Shown piece after piece: positions 18,563-29,395 of a stretch of DNA of 64,000 nucleotides. The DNA is from Rhodobacteraceae bacterium EhC02 (GTDB lineage: Bacteria > Pseudomonadota > Alphaproteobacteria > Rhodobacterales > Rhodobacteraceae): NCBI GenBank assembly GCA_001650895.1, contig LXYH01000004.1, forward strand, positions 1 through 64,000, in the 5' to 3' direction. The translations under genes and the position numbers were made by a program. The notes beneath the pieces were generated by a model. It was not told the DNA's origin. It saw only the letters and a list, made by a program, of their open reading frames with translations, and did not search any database. Position 1 is the first letter of the stretch; each line of letters begins with the position of its first letter.

Positions 18563-19897
18563 TTACCAGTTGTCCTTGAACCATTTTACGGCTCTTCTGA
18601 GGGACCGCGCGGGGTAGCGATCCACCGGAATCTCGAAGTCCCACCATTCGTCCTGCGGATGCGCCGCGAAAAGGCACAGGCCCACCGCGCTGGCAAAACC
18701 GGGGCCGGTGGCCGATTGCGGCAAGCCGTGCACCCGCAGCGGGCGTCCAAGACGAACCTGCTGGCCCAGAATGCGGCTGGCCAGACCATCCAGACCGGGG
18801 ATCTGGCTGCCGCCGCCGGTCAGCACGATCTGCTGGCTGGGCAGGTGTTCGAACCCGGCCGCGTCCAGACGCGCGCGCACCTCTTCCAGGATCTCCTCGA
18901 CGCGCGGCCGCATGATCCCGATCAGTTCGGCGCGGCTGACGGTGCGGCGGTCATGTTCCCAGTCGCCAGTGTCGCCGCCGGTCTGGATCATCTCGCGATC
19001 ATCCATGCCCGTGGCCACCACTCCGCCGTAAAAGGTCTTGATCCGCTCGGCCGTGGCCGTCGGCACACCCAGCCCCATCGAGATGTCGCCGGTCACGTGA
19101 TCGCCGCCCATCTTGACGCTGTCGGCATAAATCATGTGCTTTTTCATGAAGATCGAGATGCCGGTCGTGCCGCCGCCCAGATCGATGCAGGCCCCGCCCA
19201 GTTCCTGCTCGTCCTCGACCATGGCCGAGATGCCCGACACATAGGAAGACGAGGCGACACCGGCCAGTTCCAGATCGCAGCGCTTGACGCAATGGGCCAG
19301 GTTCTGGATCGCCGCGGCATCCACCGTCAGCATGTGCATGTCCGTGGCCAGGCGCATCCCCATCTGGCCGCGCGGATCGCTCAGGCCCGAACGGTGATCC
19401 AGCGCGAAATTGACGGGCTGGGCATGCAGCACCTCGCGCCCCTCGCCGTATTCGGGCACGTCGCACGCGCTGAGAACGCGGCTGACATCCTGTTCGGTGA
19501 CGACATGCCCTTCCAGGTCGATCGCACCAGCCAGGCCATAGCTGCGCGGCGCCCCGCCCGAGAAACAGGCGATCACGTGATCGACGCGGATATTGGCCAT
19601 CTTCTGCGCCGCCTGCACCGCGGTGCGGATCGCGCGCTCTGTCTCCTGCATGGCGTGGATCTCGCCGAAGCGGACGCCGCGCGACCGCGTGGTCGCCGCC
19701 CCGATCACCCGGAACCCCGCCTGCCCCGCCATCGGCCCGACGCCTTCGACCTCGATCCCGCGATCGGCCCCGTCAAAGCGCAGAACCAGGCATCCGATCT
19801 TCGAGCTGCCCACGTCAAGAATGGCCACGACGCCGCGCTGCATGGCGGCGCGGCGCATGTTCCGCATGGCGCGCTGGCTTTCATAAAGCTCGATCAT
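18563..19897 (-). CDS. ftsA: cell division protein FtsA
   Basis: A 444-aa actin-like ATPase that tethers FtsZ to the membrane. Phosphate-binding and adenosine segments are visible: AILDVGSSKIGCLV near the N-terminus, ACIDLGGGTTGISIF in the middle and VLTGGGSQIPGL near the end. The C-terminal amphipathic membrane helix is SLRRAVKWFKDNW. The ATG at 19897 overlaps the ftsQ stop codon as ATGA, so the two are translationally coupled; an in-frame ATG further upstream lies within ftsQ. Confidence 0.97.
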   Translation of the reverse strand: MIELYESQRAMRNMRRAAMQRGVVAILDVGSSKIGCLVLRFDGADRGIEVEGVGPMAGQAGFRVIGAATTRSRGVRFGEIHAMQETERAIRTAVQAAQKMANIRVDHVIACFSGGAPRSYGLAGAIDLEGHVVTEQDVSRVLSACDVPEYGEGREVLHAQPVNFALDHRSGLSDPRGQMGMRLATDMHMLTVDAAAIQNLAHCVKRCDLELAGVASSSYVSGISAMVEDEQELGGACIDLGGGTTGISIFMKKHMIYADSVKMGGDHVTGDISMGLGVPTATAERIKTFYGGVVATGMDDREMIQTGGDTGDWEHDRRTVSRAELIGIMRPRVEEILEEVRARLDAAGFEHLPSQQIVLTGGGSQIPGLDGLASRILGQQVRLGRPLRVHGLPQSATGPGFASAVGLCLFAAHPQDEWWDFEIPVDRYPARSLRRAVKWFKDNW

Positions 19898-20769
19898 TGT
19901 CTTGCAATCCCTGCATGAGTTGTCTGCAATTCGCGCCACTGTTCGACAGCGGCAGGGTTCATCCGGATGGTGGGCCGCTGGCTCAGGCGCATGTCCACGA
20001 CGGACAGGTCGCGCTCCAGCATCTCGTGGACCTGCCCCATGGCGATCACGCGCTCCAGCGCCTGCACCGGGCCTTCTTCGGGCAAAAGGATGCGCTGCTC
20101 GCGGTCAAGGACCACATCCCAGCGCCGGTCGCCCACGCGCACAAGGCCGCGCATCCGCGCGCCAAGCGGGCCTGCGGCGCGCACAAGGTCCAGCGCCTCG
20201 GTCACATGGCGATCCGCCCCCTCGCCCGCGATCAGCGGCAAGGCGGCGAACGCCTCGCGCGAGGCGGCGGGCGCGATCACCGCGCCCGTGACATCCAGCA
20301 CCTCAAGGCCCAGCGCAGTGCGCCAGACCACGGCCGGGCTGCGCTCGACCACATCGACCTGCAGGATCCCGCCCGAGCGGACGCGCAGGCTGGCATCCTG
20401 TACCGGCGGCAGGTCGCGGATCTGGGCCAGGATATCTTCCAGCTCCAGATCGAAACTGCTGATCGGGAAATCCAGCTGCAGCACCTCGCGGATATCTTCG
20501 GCCACGCTGCTGGATGCGCCGTCGATCGCCATCAGGTTGACCATGAATTCCGGCCGGGTCTGGAACTGCTCGCGCAGATCGACAAATCCCTGCACGACGG
20601 TCTCGCGGCGCTGATCGTCGGACATGTAAAGCGTGACCGACCCGAAGGCGATCACGAAGGGCACCCCGATCCGCAACAGGTTGCGATAAAGCGGCGTCAG
20701 CATCAGCCGCTGCATCCGGTAGGACCAGCGCGAAGGCGCCGGATCAAGGCGCGGAGTCACCTGTTGCAT
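19894..20769 (-). CDS. ftsQ: cell division protein FtsQ
   Basis: A 291-aa bitopic membrane protein of the divisome. A cytoplasmic N-terminus of about 30 residues is followed by one membrane helix ([16 protein letters not shown], about 34-49). The periplasmic POTRA-like domain runs through [20 protein letters not shown] and [19 protein letters not shown]. FtsQ links early and late divisome proteins (FtsL/FtsB, FtsI, FtsW). Its start overlaps the end of ddl by 13 bases and its stop overlaps ftsA, so the three are co-translated. Confidence 0.95.
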   Translation of the reverse strand: MQQVTPRLDPAPSRWSYRMQRLMLTPLYRNLLRIGVPFVIAFGSVTLYMSDDQRRETVVQGFVDLREQFQTRPEFMVNLMAIDGASSSVAEDIREVLQLDFPISSFDLELEDILAQIRDLPPVQDASLRVRSGGILQVDVVERSPAVVWRTALGLEVLDVTGAVIAPAASREAFAALPLIAGEGADRHVTEALDLVRAAGPLGARMRGLVRVGDRRWDVVLDREQRILLPEEGPVQALERVIAMGQVHEMLERDLSVVDMRLSQRPTIRMNPAAVEQWRELQTTHAGIARQ

Positions 20770-21674
20770 GATGCATCCTCCACCATCCAGGCACAGAACT
20801 GCCCGAAGCTCAGGCCGATCAGCCCGGCATGTTCCGGCGACAGCGACGTGGGCGTCATGCCCGGCTGCGTGTTGGTCTCCAGCAGCACCAGCCCCTCCGG
20901 CCCGCGCGCGTCATCCCAGCGGAAATCGGTCCGCGTGACACCCCGGCAGCCCAGGGCATGATGCGCGCGCAACGCGTAATCCATGCAGGCCGCGGTGATG
21001 TCATCGGGCAATTCGGCGGGGCAGACATGGCGCGATCCGCCCGGCTTGTACTTGGCATCGTAATCATACCAGCCATCGGTGATGATCTCGGTCACGCCCA
21101 GGGCACGGTCGCCCATCACGGTCACGGTCAGCTCGCGGCCCGGCGCATAGGCCTCGACCATCAGCACATCGGGCAGCCCGTCGGGCAGGCGGGGGGCGTT
21201 CATGCCCTCGCGCACGATCACGACGCCGACGGATGAGCCTTCGTCGAAGGGTTTCACTACATAGGGCGGCGACATCAGATGCGCGGCCGCGATCTGGTCC
21301 TGCGTGGCCAGCACGCTGGGCACCACGGGCAGACCCTCGGCGCGGTAGATATCCTTGGTGCGCTGCTTGTCCATCGCCAGCGCAGAGGCCAGAACACCCG
21401 AATGGGTATAGGGCAGACGCAGCCATTCCAGCAGGCCCTGAACGCATCCATCCTCACCCCAGCGACCATGCAGCGCGTTGAAGACAACATCGGGCGCGAC
21501 CTCGGCCAGCCGCGCGGGCAGATCGGCGCCCGCATCCAGCGTGACCACCTCATAGCCCTCGGCCTGCAGCGCCGCGGCGCATTCACGTCCCGATGACAAC
21601 GACACCTCGCGCTCGGCCGAGGCGCCGCCCATCAATACTGCAACCTTGGGGGGTGTCCTGCCCGACATACCCAA
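20757..21674 (-). CDS. ddl: D-alanine--D-alanine ligase
   Basis: A 305-aa ATP-grasp enzyme making D-Ala-D-Ala for the peptidoglycan stem peptide. [20 protein letters not shown] at the N-terminus is the family signature. [29 protein letters not shown] and the C-terminal [14 protein letters not shown] (metal and phosphate ligands) follow. The length agrees with DdlB. An in-frame alternative ATG two codons downstream (MSGRTPP) is possible. It lies 75 bases after murB. Confidence 0.97.
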   Translation of the reverse strand: MGMSGRTPPKVAVLMGGASAEREVSLSSGRECAAALQAEGYEVVTLDAGADLPARLAEVAPDVVFNALHGRWGEDGCVQGLLEWLRLPYTHSGVLASALAMDKQRTKDIYRAEGLPVVPSVLATQDQIAAAHLMSPPYVVKPFDEGSSVGVVIVREGMNAPRLPDGLPDVLMVEAYAPGRELTVTVMGDRALGVTEIITDGWYDYDAKYKPGGSRHVCPAELPDDITAACMDYALRAHHALGCRGVTRTDFRWDDARGPEGLVLLETNTQPGMTPTSLSPEHAGLIGLSFGQFCAWMVEDASCNR

Positions 21675-21749
21675 TCCGTGCCTCGAATCCCGGGCCTTGA
21701 ATGACCCTTTTGTTCAGGGGTCAGTGACCCTTATGTGTGATAGTGCCTG

Positions 21750-22691
21750 TCAACCGCTCGCAGGGGTCGTTTCGCCGACCCTCATGATTTCCCACTCTAG
21801 CGTGATCCCGGTTGAATCGTAAACCTTTTTTCGCACCAATTCGCCAAGGTTTTCCAGATCGGCGGCACTGGCGCCCCCGGCGTTGATCAGGAAATTGGCG
21901 TGCATCTCGCTCATCTGTGCGCCGCCCAGCCGCGCGCCGCGCAGGCCCGCGTCCTCGATCAGCTTCCAGGCCTTCAGGTCATGCACGTCATCGGCGCGGC
22001 CCGTGCTGGAAAATCCGGCCGGGTTGCGGAAGGTGCTGCCGGCGCTGCGGTCCTTCGTGGGCTGGCTTGCGTCGCGGCGCGCGATCTGGTCGTCCATCCG
22101 CGCGGCCAGGGCGGCGGGATCGCCCGACGGCGCCGCGAATGTGGCACGGGTCAGCACCCAGCCCTCGGGCAGGACGCTTTGCCGGTAGGACAGCTGCAAG
22201 GCCGCGCGGTCCAGCGTGACGATGCGCCCCTCGCGGGTCACCGCCTCGACCCCGACCAGCACATCGGCCACGTAAGCGCCGTAGCAGCCCGCGTTCATCC
22301 GCACCGCACCGCCGATGCTGCCGGGGATGGTGCGCAGAAAGGTCAGGTCAAGCCCGGCCTCGGCCGCACGCCGCGCCACATGGGCATCCAGCGCCGCCGC
22401 CCCCGCGATGACGCGACCCTGCGCGATCTCGATCCCGTTGAAGCCGCGCCCCAGGCGGATCACCACCGCGCGCAGCCCGCCATCGCGCACGATCAGGTTG
22501 CTGCCGACGCCCATGGGAAAGACCGCGACATCGGTATCGAGCTGCGCGAGGAAATGCGCCAGGTCATCGGTGTCGGCTGGCTGGTAGATCCAGTCGGCCG
22601 GACCGCCCACACGCAGCCATGTCAGGTCCGACAGCGGCTTGCCTGCGCTCAGGCTGCCGCGCAGCCCCTCGATCCGGTCGGGTCGGGCCAT
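21750..22691 (-). CDS. murB: UDP-N-acetylenolpyruvoylglucosamine reductase MurB
   Basis: A 313-aa FAD enzyme reducing UDP-GlcNAc-enolpyruvate to UDP-MurNAc. FAD-binding segments are [29 protein letters not shown] and [17 protein letters not shown]. The catalytic Ser/Glu region of the short (type II) MurBs is [19 protein letters not shown] with the terminal ITLEWEI. The ATG at 22691 comes one base after the DUF2484 stop codon. The frame extends 12 codons upstream, but [12 protein letters not shown] is the family start. Confidence 0.96.
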   Translation of the reverse strand: MARPDRIEGLRGSLSAGKPLSDLTWLRVGGPADWIYQPADTDDLAHFLAQLDTDVAVFPMGVGSNLIVRDGGLRAVVIRLGRGFNGIEIAQGRVIAGAAALDAHVARRAAEAGLDLTFLRTIPGSIGGAVRMNAGCYGAYVADVLVGVEAVTREGRIVTLDRAALQLSYRQSVLPEGWVLTRATFAAPSGDPAALAARMDDQIARRDASQPTKDRSAGSTFRNPAGFSSTGRADDVHDLKAWKLIEDAGLRGARLGGAQMSEMHANFLINAGGASAADLENLGELVRKKVYDSTGITLEWEIMRVGETTPASG

Positions 22692-22692
22692 C

Positions 22693-22941
22693 TCACTTCT
22701 CCATCCGGCGGCGCATCCAGCGGCCAAGATAGATGACCGGCCAGCGCAGCATGCTCATGCCCGCCATCATGACCAAAAGGCCGATGACAGGCCCGTTCTC
22801 ATAGGTCACATAGCCCAGAAGGGGAATACCCAAGCCGATCAGCACAAAGGCGCGCCGCCAGTGATTGTCGCGCGCGGGGATCATCGCGGCCATGTTGGCC
22901 GCAAGGGCCCAGAGACAGGCAAGAACCAACGACAGGCTCAT
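22693..22941 (-). CDS. DUF2484 family small membrane protein
   Basis: An 82-aa protein with about three hydrophobic segments ([45 protein letters not shown]) and a basic C-terminus. It matches the DUF2484 family, which I know mainly from Rhodobacterales dcw clusters, where it sits beside murB. Its function is unknown; the location suggests an envelope role. The start overlaps the permease stop codon as ATGA, and the stop lies one base before murB. Confidence 0.82.
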   Translation of the reverse strand: MSLSLVLACLWALAANMAAMIPARDNHWRRAFVLIGLGIPLLGYVTYENGPVIGLLVMMAGMSMLRWPVIYLGRWMRRRMEK

Positions 22942-24128
22942 GGCGCCACCTCCACGAAAGAGGCCATGAGGGTCAGCACGCAGGTCAGAACCCCCAGCAC
23001 CGGCACGGCCATGGGCACCACGAAAGGCCCCTCCGCCACCCGGCGTTTCAACCCGATCAGCGCGGCATTGACGATGGCGAAGACGATCAGCAAGGCCTGG
23101 GTGGTGATCTCGGCCAGCACCGCCACCGGCAGGGTCAGCGCCGAGGCCGTAACCGCCACGCCGATCACGACCGTGCCCAGAACGGGCGTGCCGAAACGCG
23201 GATGCGCCGCGCGAAAGACCGCGAACCCGGGCGAGCGTTTGCCCAGGCCGAACAGCACCCGCGCCGCCATCACGATCTGCGCCAGCACCCCGTTCAGCGC
23301 CGCGGCCACCGCGATGGCCGCAAGGAAGGCCGCCGATGTTCCGGCCCCCGCCTCCCAGACCAGCGCAAGAGGACGTTCCGAGGCGCCCAGCACGTCGCGC
23401 GGCACGGCCCTGACGGCGGCCAGCGAGACCAGCATGTACAAAAGCCCCGTGATCGCCAGCGCCCCCAGGATCGCCCGCGGCATGGTGCGTCCGGGCGCGC
23501 GGGTCTCCTCGGCGATATTGACCATGTCGTCAAAACCGATGAAGGCGAAAAAGGCGAAGATCGTCGCCGCAGCCACGCCCGACCATTCCGGCGCGGGCGG
23601 GGCGGACCATTCCGCGACAGGGGCCGCGGCAAAGCCCGCCCCGATCACCAGCGTGAGGCCGATCACCTCGATCACGGTCATCACGGCGGCAAAGGCCAGG
23701 CTTTCCAGCACCCCCACCAGCGCGATCAGCGTCATCGCCGCCCCCAGCCCGAAGACACCCAGCGCGAAGGGCACATCGACGATCGACGTCAGATAGCCCA
23801 CGCCGCCACGCAAGACCGCCGCCGCCGCCACGACACCCGCGATCACATTGACCGCCCCCACCGCCACGGCCAGCCAGTGCCGGCGCAGCCCCACCTCCAC
23901 ATAGGATGAATCCCCCGCCGCCTCGGGAATGCGCGCCGCCAGTTCGGCAAAGCTCAGCGCGGTCGGCACCGCGACGATGGCCGCCAGCGCGAAGGACAGC
24001 GGCGCCCAGACACCGGCCGCCCCGGCGGCGGCGCCGGTCAGCACATAGATGCCCGCGCCCACCATGATGCCGACGCCATAGGCGGTCAGAAGGCCGGGCC
24101 CGATCCGTCGCTTGAGGGTGTCAGCCAT
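22938..24128 (-). CDS. APC family amino acid permease
   Basis: A 396-aa inner-membrane transporter of the amino acid-polyamine-organocation superfamily. The TM1 substrate-binding bend is visible (LTAYGVGIMVGAGIYVLTG), as are TM6 (IFAFFAFIGFDDMVNIAEE) and several other hydrophobic stretches, about 11-12 in total. The FIGFDDM...EE motif is typical of the APC branch that contains cationic amino acid carriers. The substrate is not assigned. It is inserted between murC and the DUF2484-murB pair, with an ATGA overlap into DUF2484, so it is integrated in the transcription unit. Confidence 0.9.
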   Translation of the reverse strand: MADTLKRRIGPGLLTAYGVGIMVGAGIYVLTGAAAGAAGVWAPLSFALAAIVAVPTALSFAELAARIPEAAGDSSYVEVGLRRHWLAVAVGAVNVIAGVVAAAAVLRGGVGYLTSIVDVPFALGVFGLGAAMTLIALVGVLESLAFAAVMTVIEVIGLTLVIGAGFAAAPVAEWSAPPAPEWSGVAAATIFAFFAFIGFDDMVNIAEETRAPGRTMPRAILGALAITGLLYMLVSLAAVRAVPRDVLGASERPLALVWEAGAGTSAAFLAAIAVAAALNGVLAQIVMAARVLFGLGKRSPGFAVFRAAHPRFGTPVLGTVVIGVAVTASALTLPVAVLAEITTQALLIVFAIVNAALIGLKRRVAEGPFVVPMAVPVLGVLTCVLTLMASFVEVAP

Positions 24129-24156
24129 GGCTTGCCCTCCTGCAGCACGCCCGCTG

Positions 24157-24178
24157 TTTCTTCTTGCTCCAAATATCC
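24157..24178 (+). repeat. 22-bp intergenic repeat, copy C
   Basis: TTTCTTCTTG, a variable core, then AAATATCC. Unlike the other four copies it does not lie between convergent genes: murC ends at 24230 and the permease gene starts at 24128, both on the minus strand. A short CAGC/GCTG stem precedes the T-rich half. Confidence 0.75.
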
Positions 24179-24229
24179 ATCACGCAACCCATCCGCGCGA
24201 ACCAGCCGGCGCGGACCGGGCGCACCCGC

Positions 24230-25627
24230 TCAGCCCTGCAGCCGCGCGGGCAGGTTGTTCGCCCAGGCGCTGATCGTACCCGCGCCCAGGCAGACCACCA
24301 TGTCGCCGGGCCGCGCCTGTTCGCGCACAAGGCGCAGCAGGTCATCCTGATCCGTTACCGCCCGCGCGTGGCGATGCCCGTGCCGGATCAGCCCGGCCAC
24401 CAGGTCATCGCGGCTGGCGCCCGCGATGGGCGCCTCGCCCGCCGCATAGACCTCGGCGATGGCCACGACATCGGCCTCGTTGAAACAGCCGCAGAAATCC
24501 TCGAACAGCGCGGACAGGCGCGTGTAGCGATGCGGCTGATGCACCGCGATCACGCGGCCCTGCGTGGCCTGGCGCGCGGCTTTCAGCACGGCCGCGATCT
24601 CGACCGGGTGGTGGCCGTAATCGTCGATGATGGTCACGCCGCCCACTTCGCCCACCTTGGTGAAGCGCCGGTTGACGCCGCCGAAGGCCGCCAGCGCACC
24701 GCGGATCCCTTCGCCCTTCATGCCAAGGTGCCGCGCCACGGCCACCGCCGCCAAGGCGTTCGACACGTTGTGATCGCCGGGCATCGGCAGGGTGCAGCCC
24801 TCGATCACGATATCCTCGGCCTGCAGGGCGATGTCGAAATGCGCAACCCCCGCCTCGTAGCGCAGGTTCAGCGCGCGCACATCGGCCTGGGCGTTGAAGC
24901 CATAGGTGATCACGCGCCGGTCGGTGATGCGCCCCACAAGGCTGCGCACTTCGGGATGATCGGTGCAGCATACGGCGACGCCGTAGAACGGGATGTTCGA
25001 GACGAAATCAAGGAACCCCTGTTTCAGCCGTTCGAAATCGCCCCAGTGCTCCATGTGTTCAGGGTCGATATTGGTGACGATGGCGATGGTCGCGGGCAGC
25101 CGGTTGAAGGTGCCGTCGCTCTCGTCGGCCTCGACCACCATCCACTCGCCCTGCCCCATCCGCGCATTCGAGCCATAGGCGTGGATGATCCCGCCATTGA
25201 CCACCGTGGGGTCGATGCCGCCGGCAACCAGCACCTCGGCCACCATCGTGGTGGTCGTGGTCTTGCCATGGGTGCCCGCGATGGCAATGTTGGATTTCAG
25301 CCGCATCAGCTCGGCCAGCATTTCGGCCCGCCGCACGACCGGCAGGCCCATGCGGCGCGCCTCATCCAGTTCGGGATTGCCCGGCTTGATCGCGCTCGAG
25401 ATGACGACGACCTGCGCTCCCGCCAGATTTTCCGCCGCCTGCCCCTCGAAGATCGTGGCGCCCAGACCCGCCAGCCGGTCGGTGATCTTGGTGGTCTTCT
25501 GGTCCGAGCCCTGCACCTTATAGCCATGGTTCAGCAGCACCTCGGCGATGCCGGACATGCCGATGCCGCCGATGCCCACGAAATGGATGGGACCTACGTC
25601 GCCGGGAAGTTTGGTTGCCGCGTTCAT
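24230..25627 (-). CDS. murC: UDP-N-acetylmuramate--L-alanine ligase
   Basis: A 465-aa Mur ligase adding L-Ala to UDP-MurNAc. The N-terminal UDP-binding domain begins [18 protein letters not shown]. The ATP P-loop is [17 protein letters not shown], and the central-domain motif is [11 protein letters not shown]. The C-terminal domain contains [10 protein letters not shown] and HQPHRYTRL. The ATG at 25627 overlaps the murG stop codon as ATGA. The reading frame stays open upstream into murG, but without family sequence. Confidence 0.97.
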   Translation of the reverse strand: MNAATKLPGDVGPIHFVGIGGIGMSGIAEVLLNHGYKVQGSDQKTTKITDRLAGLGATIFEGQAAENLAGAQVVVISSAIKPGNPELDEARRMGLPVVRRAEMLAELMRLKSNIAIAGTHGKTTTTTMVAEVLVAGGIDPTVVNGGIIHAYGSNARMGQGEWMVVEADESDGTFNRLPATIAIVTNIDPEHMEHWGDFERLKQGFLDFVSNIPFYGVAVCCTDHPEVRSLVGRITDRRVITYGFNAQADVRALNLRYEAGVAHFDIALQAEDIVIEGCTLPMPGDHNVSNALAAVAVARHLGMKGEGIRGALAAFGGVNRRFTKVGEVGGVTIIDDYGHHPVEIAAVLKAARQATQGRVIAVHQPHRYTRLSALFEDFCGCFNEADVVAIAEVYAAGEAPIAGASRDDLVAGLIRHGHRHARAVTDQDDLLRLVREQARPGDMVVCLGAGTISAWANNLPARLQG

Positions 25628-26742
25628 CTTGCGCCTTTCGGGGTCTTGTGGGCCTCGGCCAGCGCCTCGACCATGTCGGCCAGGGTCTGCGCCGCATCGG
25701 GCCGCGCGCAGGACAGCGCCGCGCGGGCCATATCCTCGGCGCCTTGCGGATTGTCCAGCACCAGCATCATCTGTTCGGCCAGAACCTGGGTATCCAGCCG
25801 GCTTTCGGGGATCAGGATCGCGGCACCGGCCGCGACCAGCCCGCGCGCATTGGCGGTCTGGTGATCGGCGGTCGCCGCGGCGAAGGGGATCAGGATCGAG
25901 GGGCGCCCGATCACGCTGAGGTCGGCCACGCTGGATGCACCGGCACGGCTGATCACCAGCTGCGCCTCGCTGATCCGGCGGGGCACGTCCTGGAAGAAGG
26001 GTTTGACCTCGGCACTGATACCGGCCTCGGCATAGGCCTGTTCGACCCGCGCGACATCCTCGGCGCGGGCCTGGTGGCTGACGCGCAGGTTCCGGCGCAC
26101 CGCATCCGGCAGGGCCGCCACCGCCGCGGGCACGACATCCGACAGGATGCGCGCGCCCTGGCTGCCGCCGATCACCAGAAGCGACATGGGATAATCGCCG
26201 GGCGCGATGTAACCGGCCCCGGCCCGTTCCAGCACGGCGGCGCGCACCGGGTTGCCCACGTCCACGCCTTCGACCCCGGCGGGCAGGTCGGTAGGCCATG
26301 TCCCGCAGGCGACCTTGTGGACGCGCGGCGCGAACAGCCGGTTCACCCGGCCCAGCACGCCGTTCTGTTCATGGATCATGCGCGGCAACCGCAGAAGCGT
26401 CGCCGCCGCCACGGCCGGAATCGCAGGGTATCCGCCGAAACCCACCACCGCCGCGGGCCGATCGCCCCGCATCCGCCAGACCGCGCCCAGAACGCCGCCC
26501 AGCACGCGGAAGGGCACCATGGTCTTGGCCAGGATGCCGCCGCGCGCGAAAGTGGCGCTGGCGATCTGTTCGACCTCGACGGAATGGGGAAAGCCGCCCG
26601 TGTAGCGCGCGCCGCGCGCGTCCGTGCTCAGCTTCACGCGCCATCCGCGCCGCAGCATCACCTCGGCCAGGGACTGGGCCGGGAACATGTGCCCGCCGGT
26701 GCCGCCCGCCGCGATGACCAGAAGGGGCGCGTCGCGGTTCAT
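25624..26742 (-). CDS. murG: UDP-GlcNAc--lipid I GlcNAc transferase MurG
   Basis: A 372-aa peripheral membrane GT-B glycosyltransferase that completes lipid II on the cytoplasmic face. The glycine-rich loops are [16 protein letters not shown] (about 11-26), [16 protein letters not shown] and [15 protein letters not shown]. The UDP-GlcNAc site is near [15 protein letters not shown]. The start overlaps the ftsW stop codon and the stop overlaps murC, both as ATGA. Confidence 0.97.
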   Translation of the reverse strand: MNRDAPLLVIAAGGTGGHMFPAQSLAEVMLRRGWRVKLSTDARGARYTGGFPHSVEVEQIASATFARGGILAKTMVPFRVLGGVLGAVWRMRGDRPAAVVGFGGYPAIPAVAAATLLRLPRMIHEQNGVLGRVNRLFAPRVHKVACGTWPTDLPAGVEGVDVGNPVRAAVLERAGAGYIAPGDYPMSLLVIGGSQGARILSDVVPAAVAALPDAVRRNLRVSHQARAEDVARVEQAYAEAGISAEVKPFFQDVPRRISEAQLVISRAGASSVADLSVIGRPSILIPFAAATADHQTANARGLVAAGAAILIPESRLDTQVLAEQMMLVLDNPQGAEDMARAALSCARPDAAQTLADMVEALAEAHKTPKGAR

Positions 26743-27905
26743 CTGATCCGCCCCCTCAGGATGTCTCCGATCTCGCCCTGCGGACGGGTGCGGGTGAAGG
26801 CCAGCAGCATGCCCACGGCAATACCCCCCGCGATCAGCGAGGATCCGCCATAGCTGACGAAGGGCAGCGTCATGCCCTTGGCCGGCAGCAGCCGCACCGC
26901 CACGCCCATGTTGATCAGCGCCTGCACGCCGAACATGCAGGCAAGGCCGGTGCCTGCCAGGCGGATGAAGGGATCGCGTTCACGCATCAGCCGCAGAAGC
27001 GAGCGCACGACCACGCTGGCGTAAAGCGCGATGATGCACAGCACCAGGATCAGGCCGTATTCCTCGGCCGCGACCGCGATGATGAAATCGGTATGCGCAT
27101 CGGGCAGCGACCATTTCACCTCGCCACCGCCAACGCCGACGCCGAAGAATCCGCCCTCCTGGATCGCGTTCGTGGCATAGCCAAGCTGCGTGCGCGGATC
27201 GACCTCGGGGGTCAGGAACCCGTCGATGCGGCGGGCGAAATGCTCGGAATTCTCATAGGCGAAGGTGCCGCCCAGCACGACAAGCCCGGCAATGGCCACC
27301 AGCAGCACCATCGGCGCGCCGGCCACGAAATACATCACGCCCCAGCCGAACAGGATCAGCGCGGCCTGCCCGAAATCGGGCTGAAACGCCAGAAGCAGCA
27401 CGATGGCCGCGGCCAGCATCAGCGACCACAGCCGCCCCGGAGGGCCGTTGATCTCTTGTCCGGCGGCCAGCATCCACGCGGCGACGACGATGAAACCGGG
27501 CTTGAGGAATTCGGAAGGCTGCACGCTGGCAAAACCCAGCGAATACCACCGCATCGCGCCCTTGCCGAAATCGGTGCCGAAGAAGGGCAACCCGATCAGC
27601 GAGATGAAGGCGACCAGAAAGCCGATGACGGCAAGCCGGCGCACCAGCAGCGGCGACATCATCGAGGTCAGGAACATCGCGGCCAGCGCCAGACCGCCGA
27701 ACATCGCCTGACGTTCGACATAGTGGAAGGGCGCCAGACCGTTCTTCGAGGCCAGCGGCGGCGAAGCGGCAAAACCCAGCAGCAACCCGATCCCGAACAG
27801 CATCAGGATGCAGGACATCGACCAGCGGTCGATGGTGCGCCACCATTTGGGAAGAACAGGCTCCGCGTTCCTGACCGGAACCGAGCCATAGACCATCTCT
27901 GTCAT
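26739..27905 (-). CDS. ftsW: peptidoglycan glycosyltransferase FtsW
   Basis: A 388-aa SEDS-family septal polymerase with about ten membrane helices. Family features include [18 protein letters not shown] with the following [10 protein letters not shown] (the SEDS signature with its conserved Glu and Lys), [17 protein letters not shown], the large loop with [19 protein letters not shown], and the C-terminal [13 protein letters not shown]-type segment ([17 protein letters not shown]). It works with FtsI. The 5' end faces the flavoprotein gene, so a promoter may lie in the 130-base gap. Confidence 0.97.
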   Translation of the reverse strand: MTEMVYGSVPVRNAEPVLPKWWRTIDRWSMSCILMLFGIGLLLGFAASPPLASKNGLAPFHYVERQAMFGGLALAAMFLTSMMSPLLVRRLAVIGFLVAFISLIGLPFFGTDFGKGAMRWYSLGFASVQPSEFLKPGFIVVAAWMLAAGQEINGPPGRLWSLMLAAAIVLLLAFQPDFGQAALILFGWGVMYFVAGAPMVLLVAIAGLVVLGGTFAYENSEHFARRIDGFLTPEVDPRTQLGYATNAIQEGGFFGVGVGGGEVKWSLPDAHTDFIIAVAAEEYGLILVLCIIALYASVVVRSLLRLMRERDPFIRLAGTGLACMFGVQALINMGVAVRLLPAKGMTLPFVSYGGSSLIAGGIAVGMLLAFTRTRPQGEIGDILRGRIR

Positions 27906-28035
27906 GGATTACCGCCGTACACTGCCTCGAACATCGCCCCTTTCCGGGGTCTGACGCTGAGTGTAGCGCGAAAATATCCGCAATGAAAGCCTTATCCCCT
28001 TGCCTTGACGGGCAATTCGCGCCACCTGCCCGTCC

Positions 28036-29217
28036 ATGAAGGTTGACACGCTGATCCTTGGTGGCGGGGCCGCGGGGCTGATGGCCGCCGCCCATGCGGG
28101 CGGGCGGGTCCTTGTCGTGGATCACGCCAAGGCACCTGGCGAAAAGATCCGTATTTCGGGCGGGGGGCGATGCAACTTCACCAACATGCACGCAAGCCCC
28201 GCCAATTTCATCAGCCGCAACCCGCATTTCTGCAAATCCGCCCTGAAACGCTATACGCAGTGGGATTTTCTGGACCTGGTGGCGCGCCACGGCATCGCCT
28301 GGCATGAAAAGACGCTGGGGCAGTTGTTCTGCGACCATTCGGCCAAGGATATCGTGGCGATGCTGCTGGCCGAGATGAAGGATGCAGGCGCGGATCTGTG
28401 GCTGTCCACGGCGGTGCTGTCGGTTGCCCGCGATGGCGCGGGCTTCGCCGCGACGCTGGAGCGTGACGGGCGGCAGGTCGTGGTGCAAGCCGCCAACCTG
28501 ATCGTGGCCACGGGCGGCAAGTCGATCCCCAAGATGGGCGCGACGGGCCTGGCCTATGACATCGCGCGCCAGTTCGGCCATGCGGTGACCGACACGCGCC
28601 CCGCCCTTGTGCCGCTGACCTTCCAGCCCGAGCGTTTCGCCCCGCTGGCGGGTGTAGCGACACCCGTGACCGCTGCCTGCGGGCAGACCAGCTTTGCCGA
28701 GGCTATGCTTTTTACCCATCGCGGCCTGTCCGGTCCCGCGATCCTGCAAATCTCAAGCTACTGGGTCGAGGGCGAGAGCGTCACCGTCAACCTGATGCCC
28801 GGCGCCGACCCCTATGAGGCGCTGCGCACCCAGCGGCAGGCCAGAGGCAAACGCCAGATGCAGACCGTGCTGGCACAGATGCTGCCCGCGCGGCTGGCCG
28901 ATCATCTGGCGGCTGAATGGGCGCTGACAGGCAACCTGGCGGATCAGAACGACGCCAAGCTGCGCACACTGGCGGACCGGCTGAGCGGATGGGCGCTGAC
29001 CCCCACCGGATCCGAAGGCTACCGCACCGCCGAAGTCACATTGGGCGGGGTCGATACCGACGGCCTGTCCTCGCAGAGCATGATGTCCAAGACCGTACCG
29101 GGCCTCTATTTCATCGGCGAGGCCGTGGATGTGACAGGCTGGCTGGGCGGCTACAATTTCCAGTGGGCCTGGTCCAGCGCCGTCGCCGCAGGCCGCGATA
29201 TCGCGGCGCGGGGGTAA
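28036..29217 (+). CDS. NAD(P)/FAD-dependent oxidoreductase, HI0933/BaiN-like
   Basis: A 393-aa flavoprotein. The N-terminal Rossmann fold has the dinucleotide motif LILGGGAAGLMAA. ISGGGRCNFTN is the signature of the HI0933-like family, and the C-terminal end is GLYFIGEAVDVTGWLGGYNFQWAWSSA-like (residues about 357-383). The physiological substrate is unknown. It lies on the plus strand inside the otherwise minus-strand dcw cluster, between ftsW and murD, divergent from ftsW and convergent with murD. It has no obvious pathway link to the neighbours. Confidence 0.88.
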   Translation: MKVDTLILGGGAAGLMAAAHAGGRVLVVDHAKAPGEKIRISGGGRCNFTNMHASPANFISRNPHFCKSALKRYTQWDFLDLVARHGIAWHEKTLGQLFCDHSAKDIVAMLLAEMKDAGADLWLSTAVLSVARDGAGFAATLERDGRQVVVQAANLIVATGGKSIPKMGATGLAYDIARQFGHAVTDTRPALVPLTFQPERFAPLAGVATPVTAACGQTSFAEAMLFTHRGLSGPAILQISSYWVEGESVTVNLMPGADPYEALRTQRQARGKRQMQTVLAQMLPARLADHLAAEWALTGNLADQNDAKLRTLADRLSGWALTPTGSEGYRTAEVTLGGVDTDGLSSQSMMSKTVPGLYFIGEAVDVTGWLGGYNFQWAWSSAVAAGRDIAARG

Positions 29218-29395
29218 GCCCGCGCGATCGCCGACACGCGGGGTGGCGATGCGAGGCTTGTTCGGGGCGGTTTATGGTTGCCCTGTCTTCGAACGGCAAT
29301 CCTGCGCAATCTGGCAACCAAATCGCCGCCCCGGGGGGCGGGTCGGCGATCGCGCGGCGGTGCTACGCAGCTTGGCTCCGCGCGGGGGCACGAGC

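Noticed and set aside
24230-26299. MurC reading frame extended upstream to 26299 as one long protein
   Set aside because: The extra 224 residues are antisense-free but out-of-frame murG sequence without motifs. The ATGA overlap at 25627 gives the correct MurC start.
29218-29395. Gene or terminator between the flavoprotein gene and murD
   Set aside because: The spacer has a GC-rich CGCC/GGCG palindrome but no T-tract on either strand, and no ORF with a start signal.
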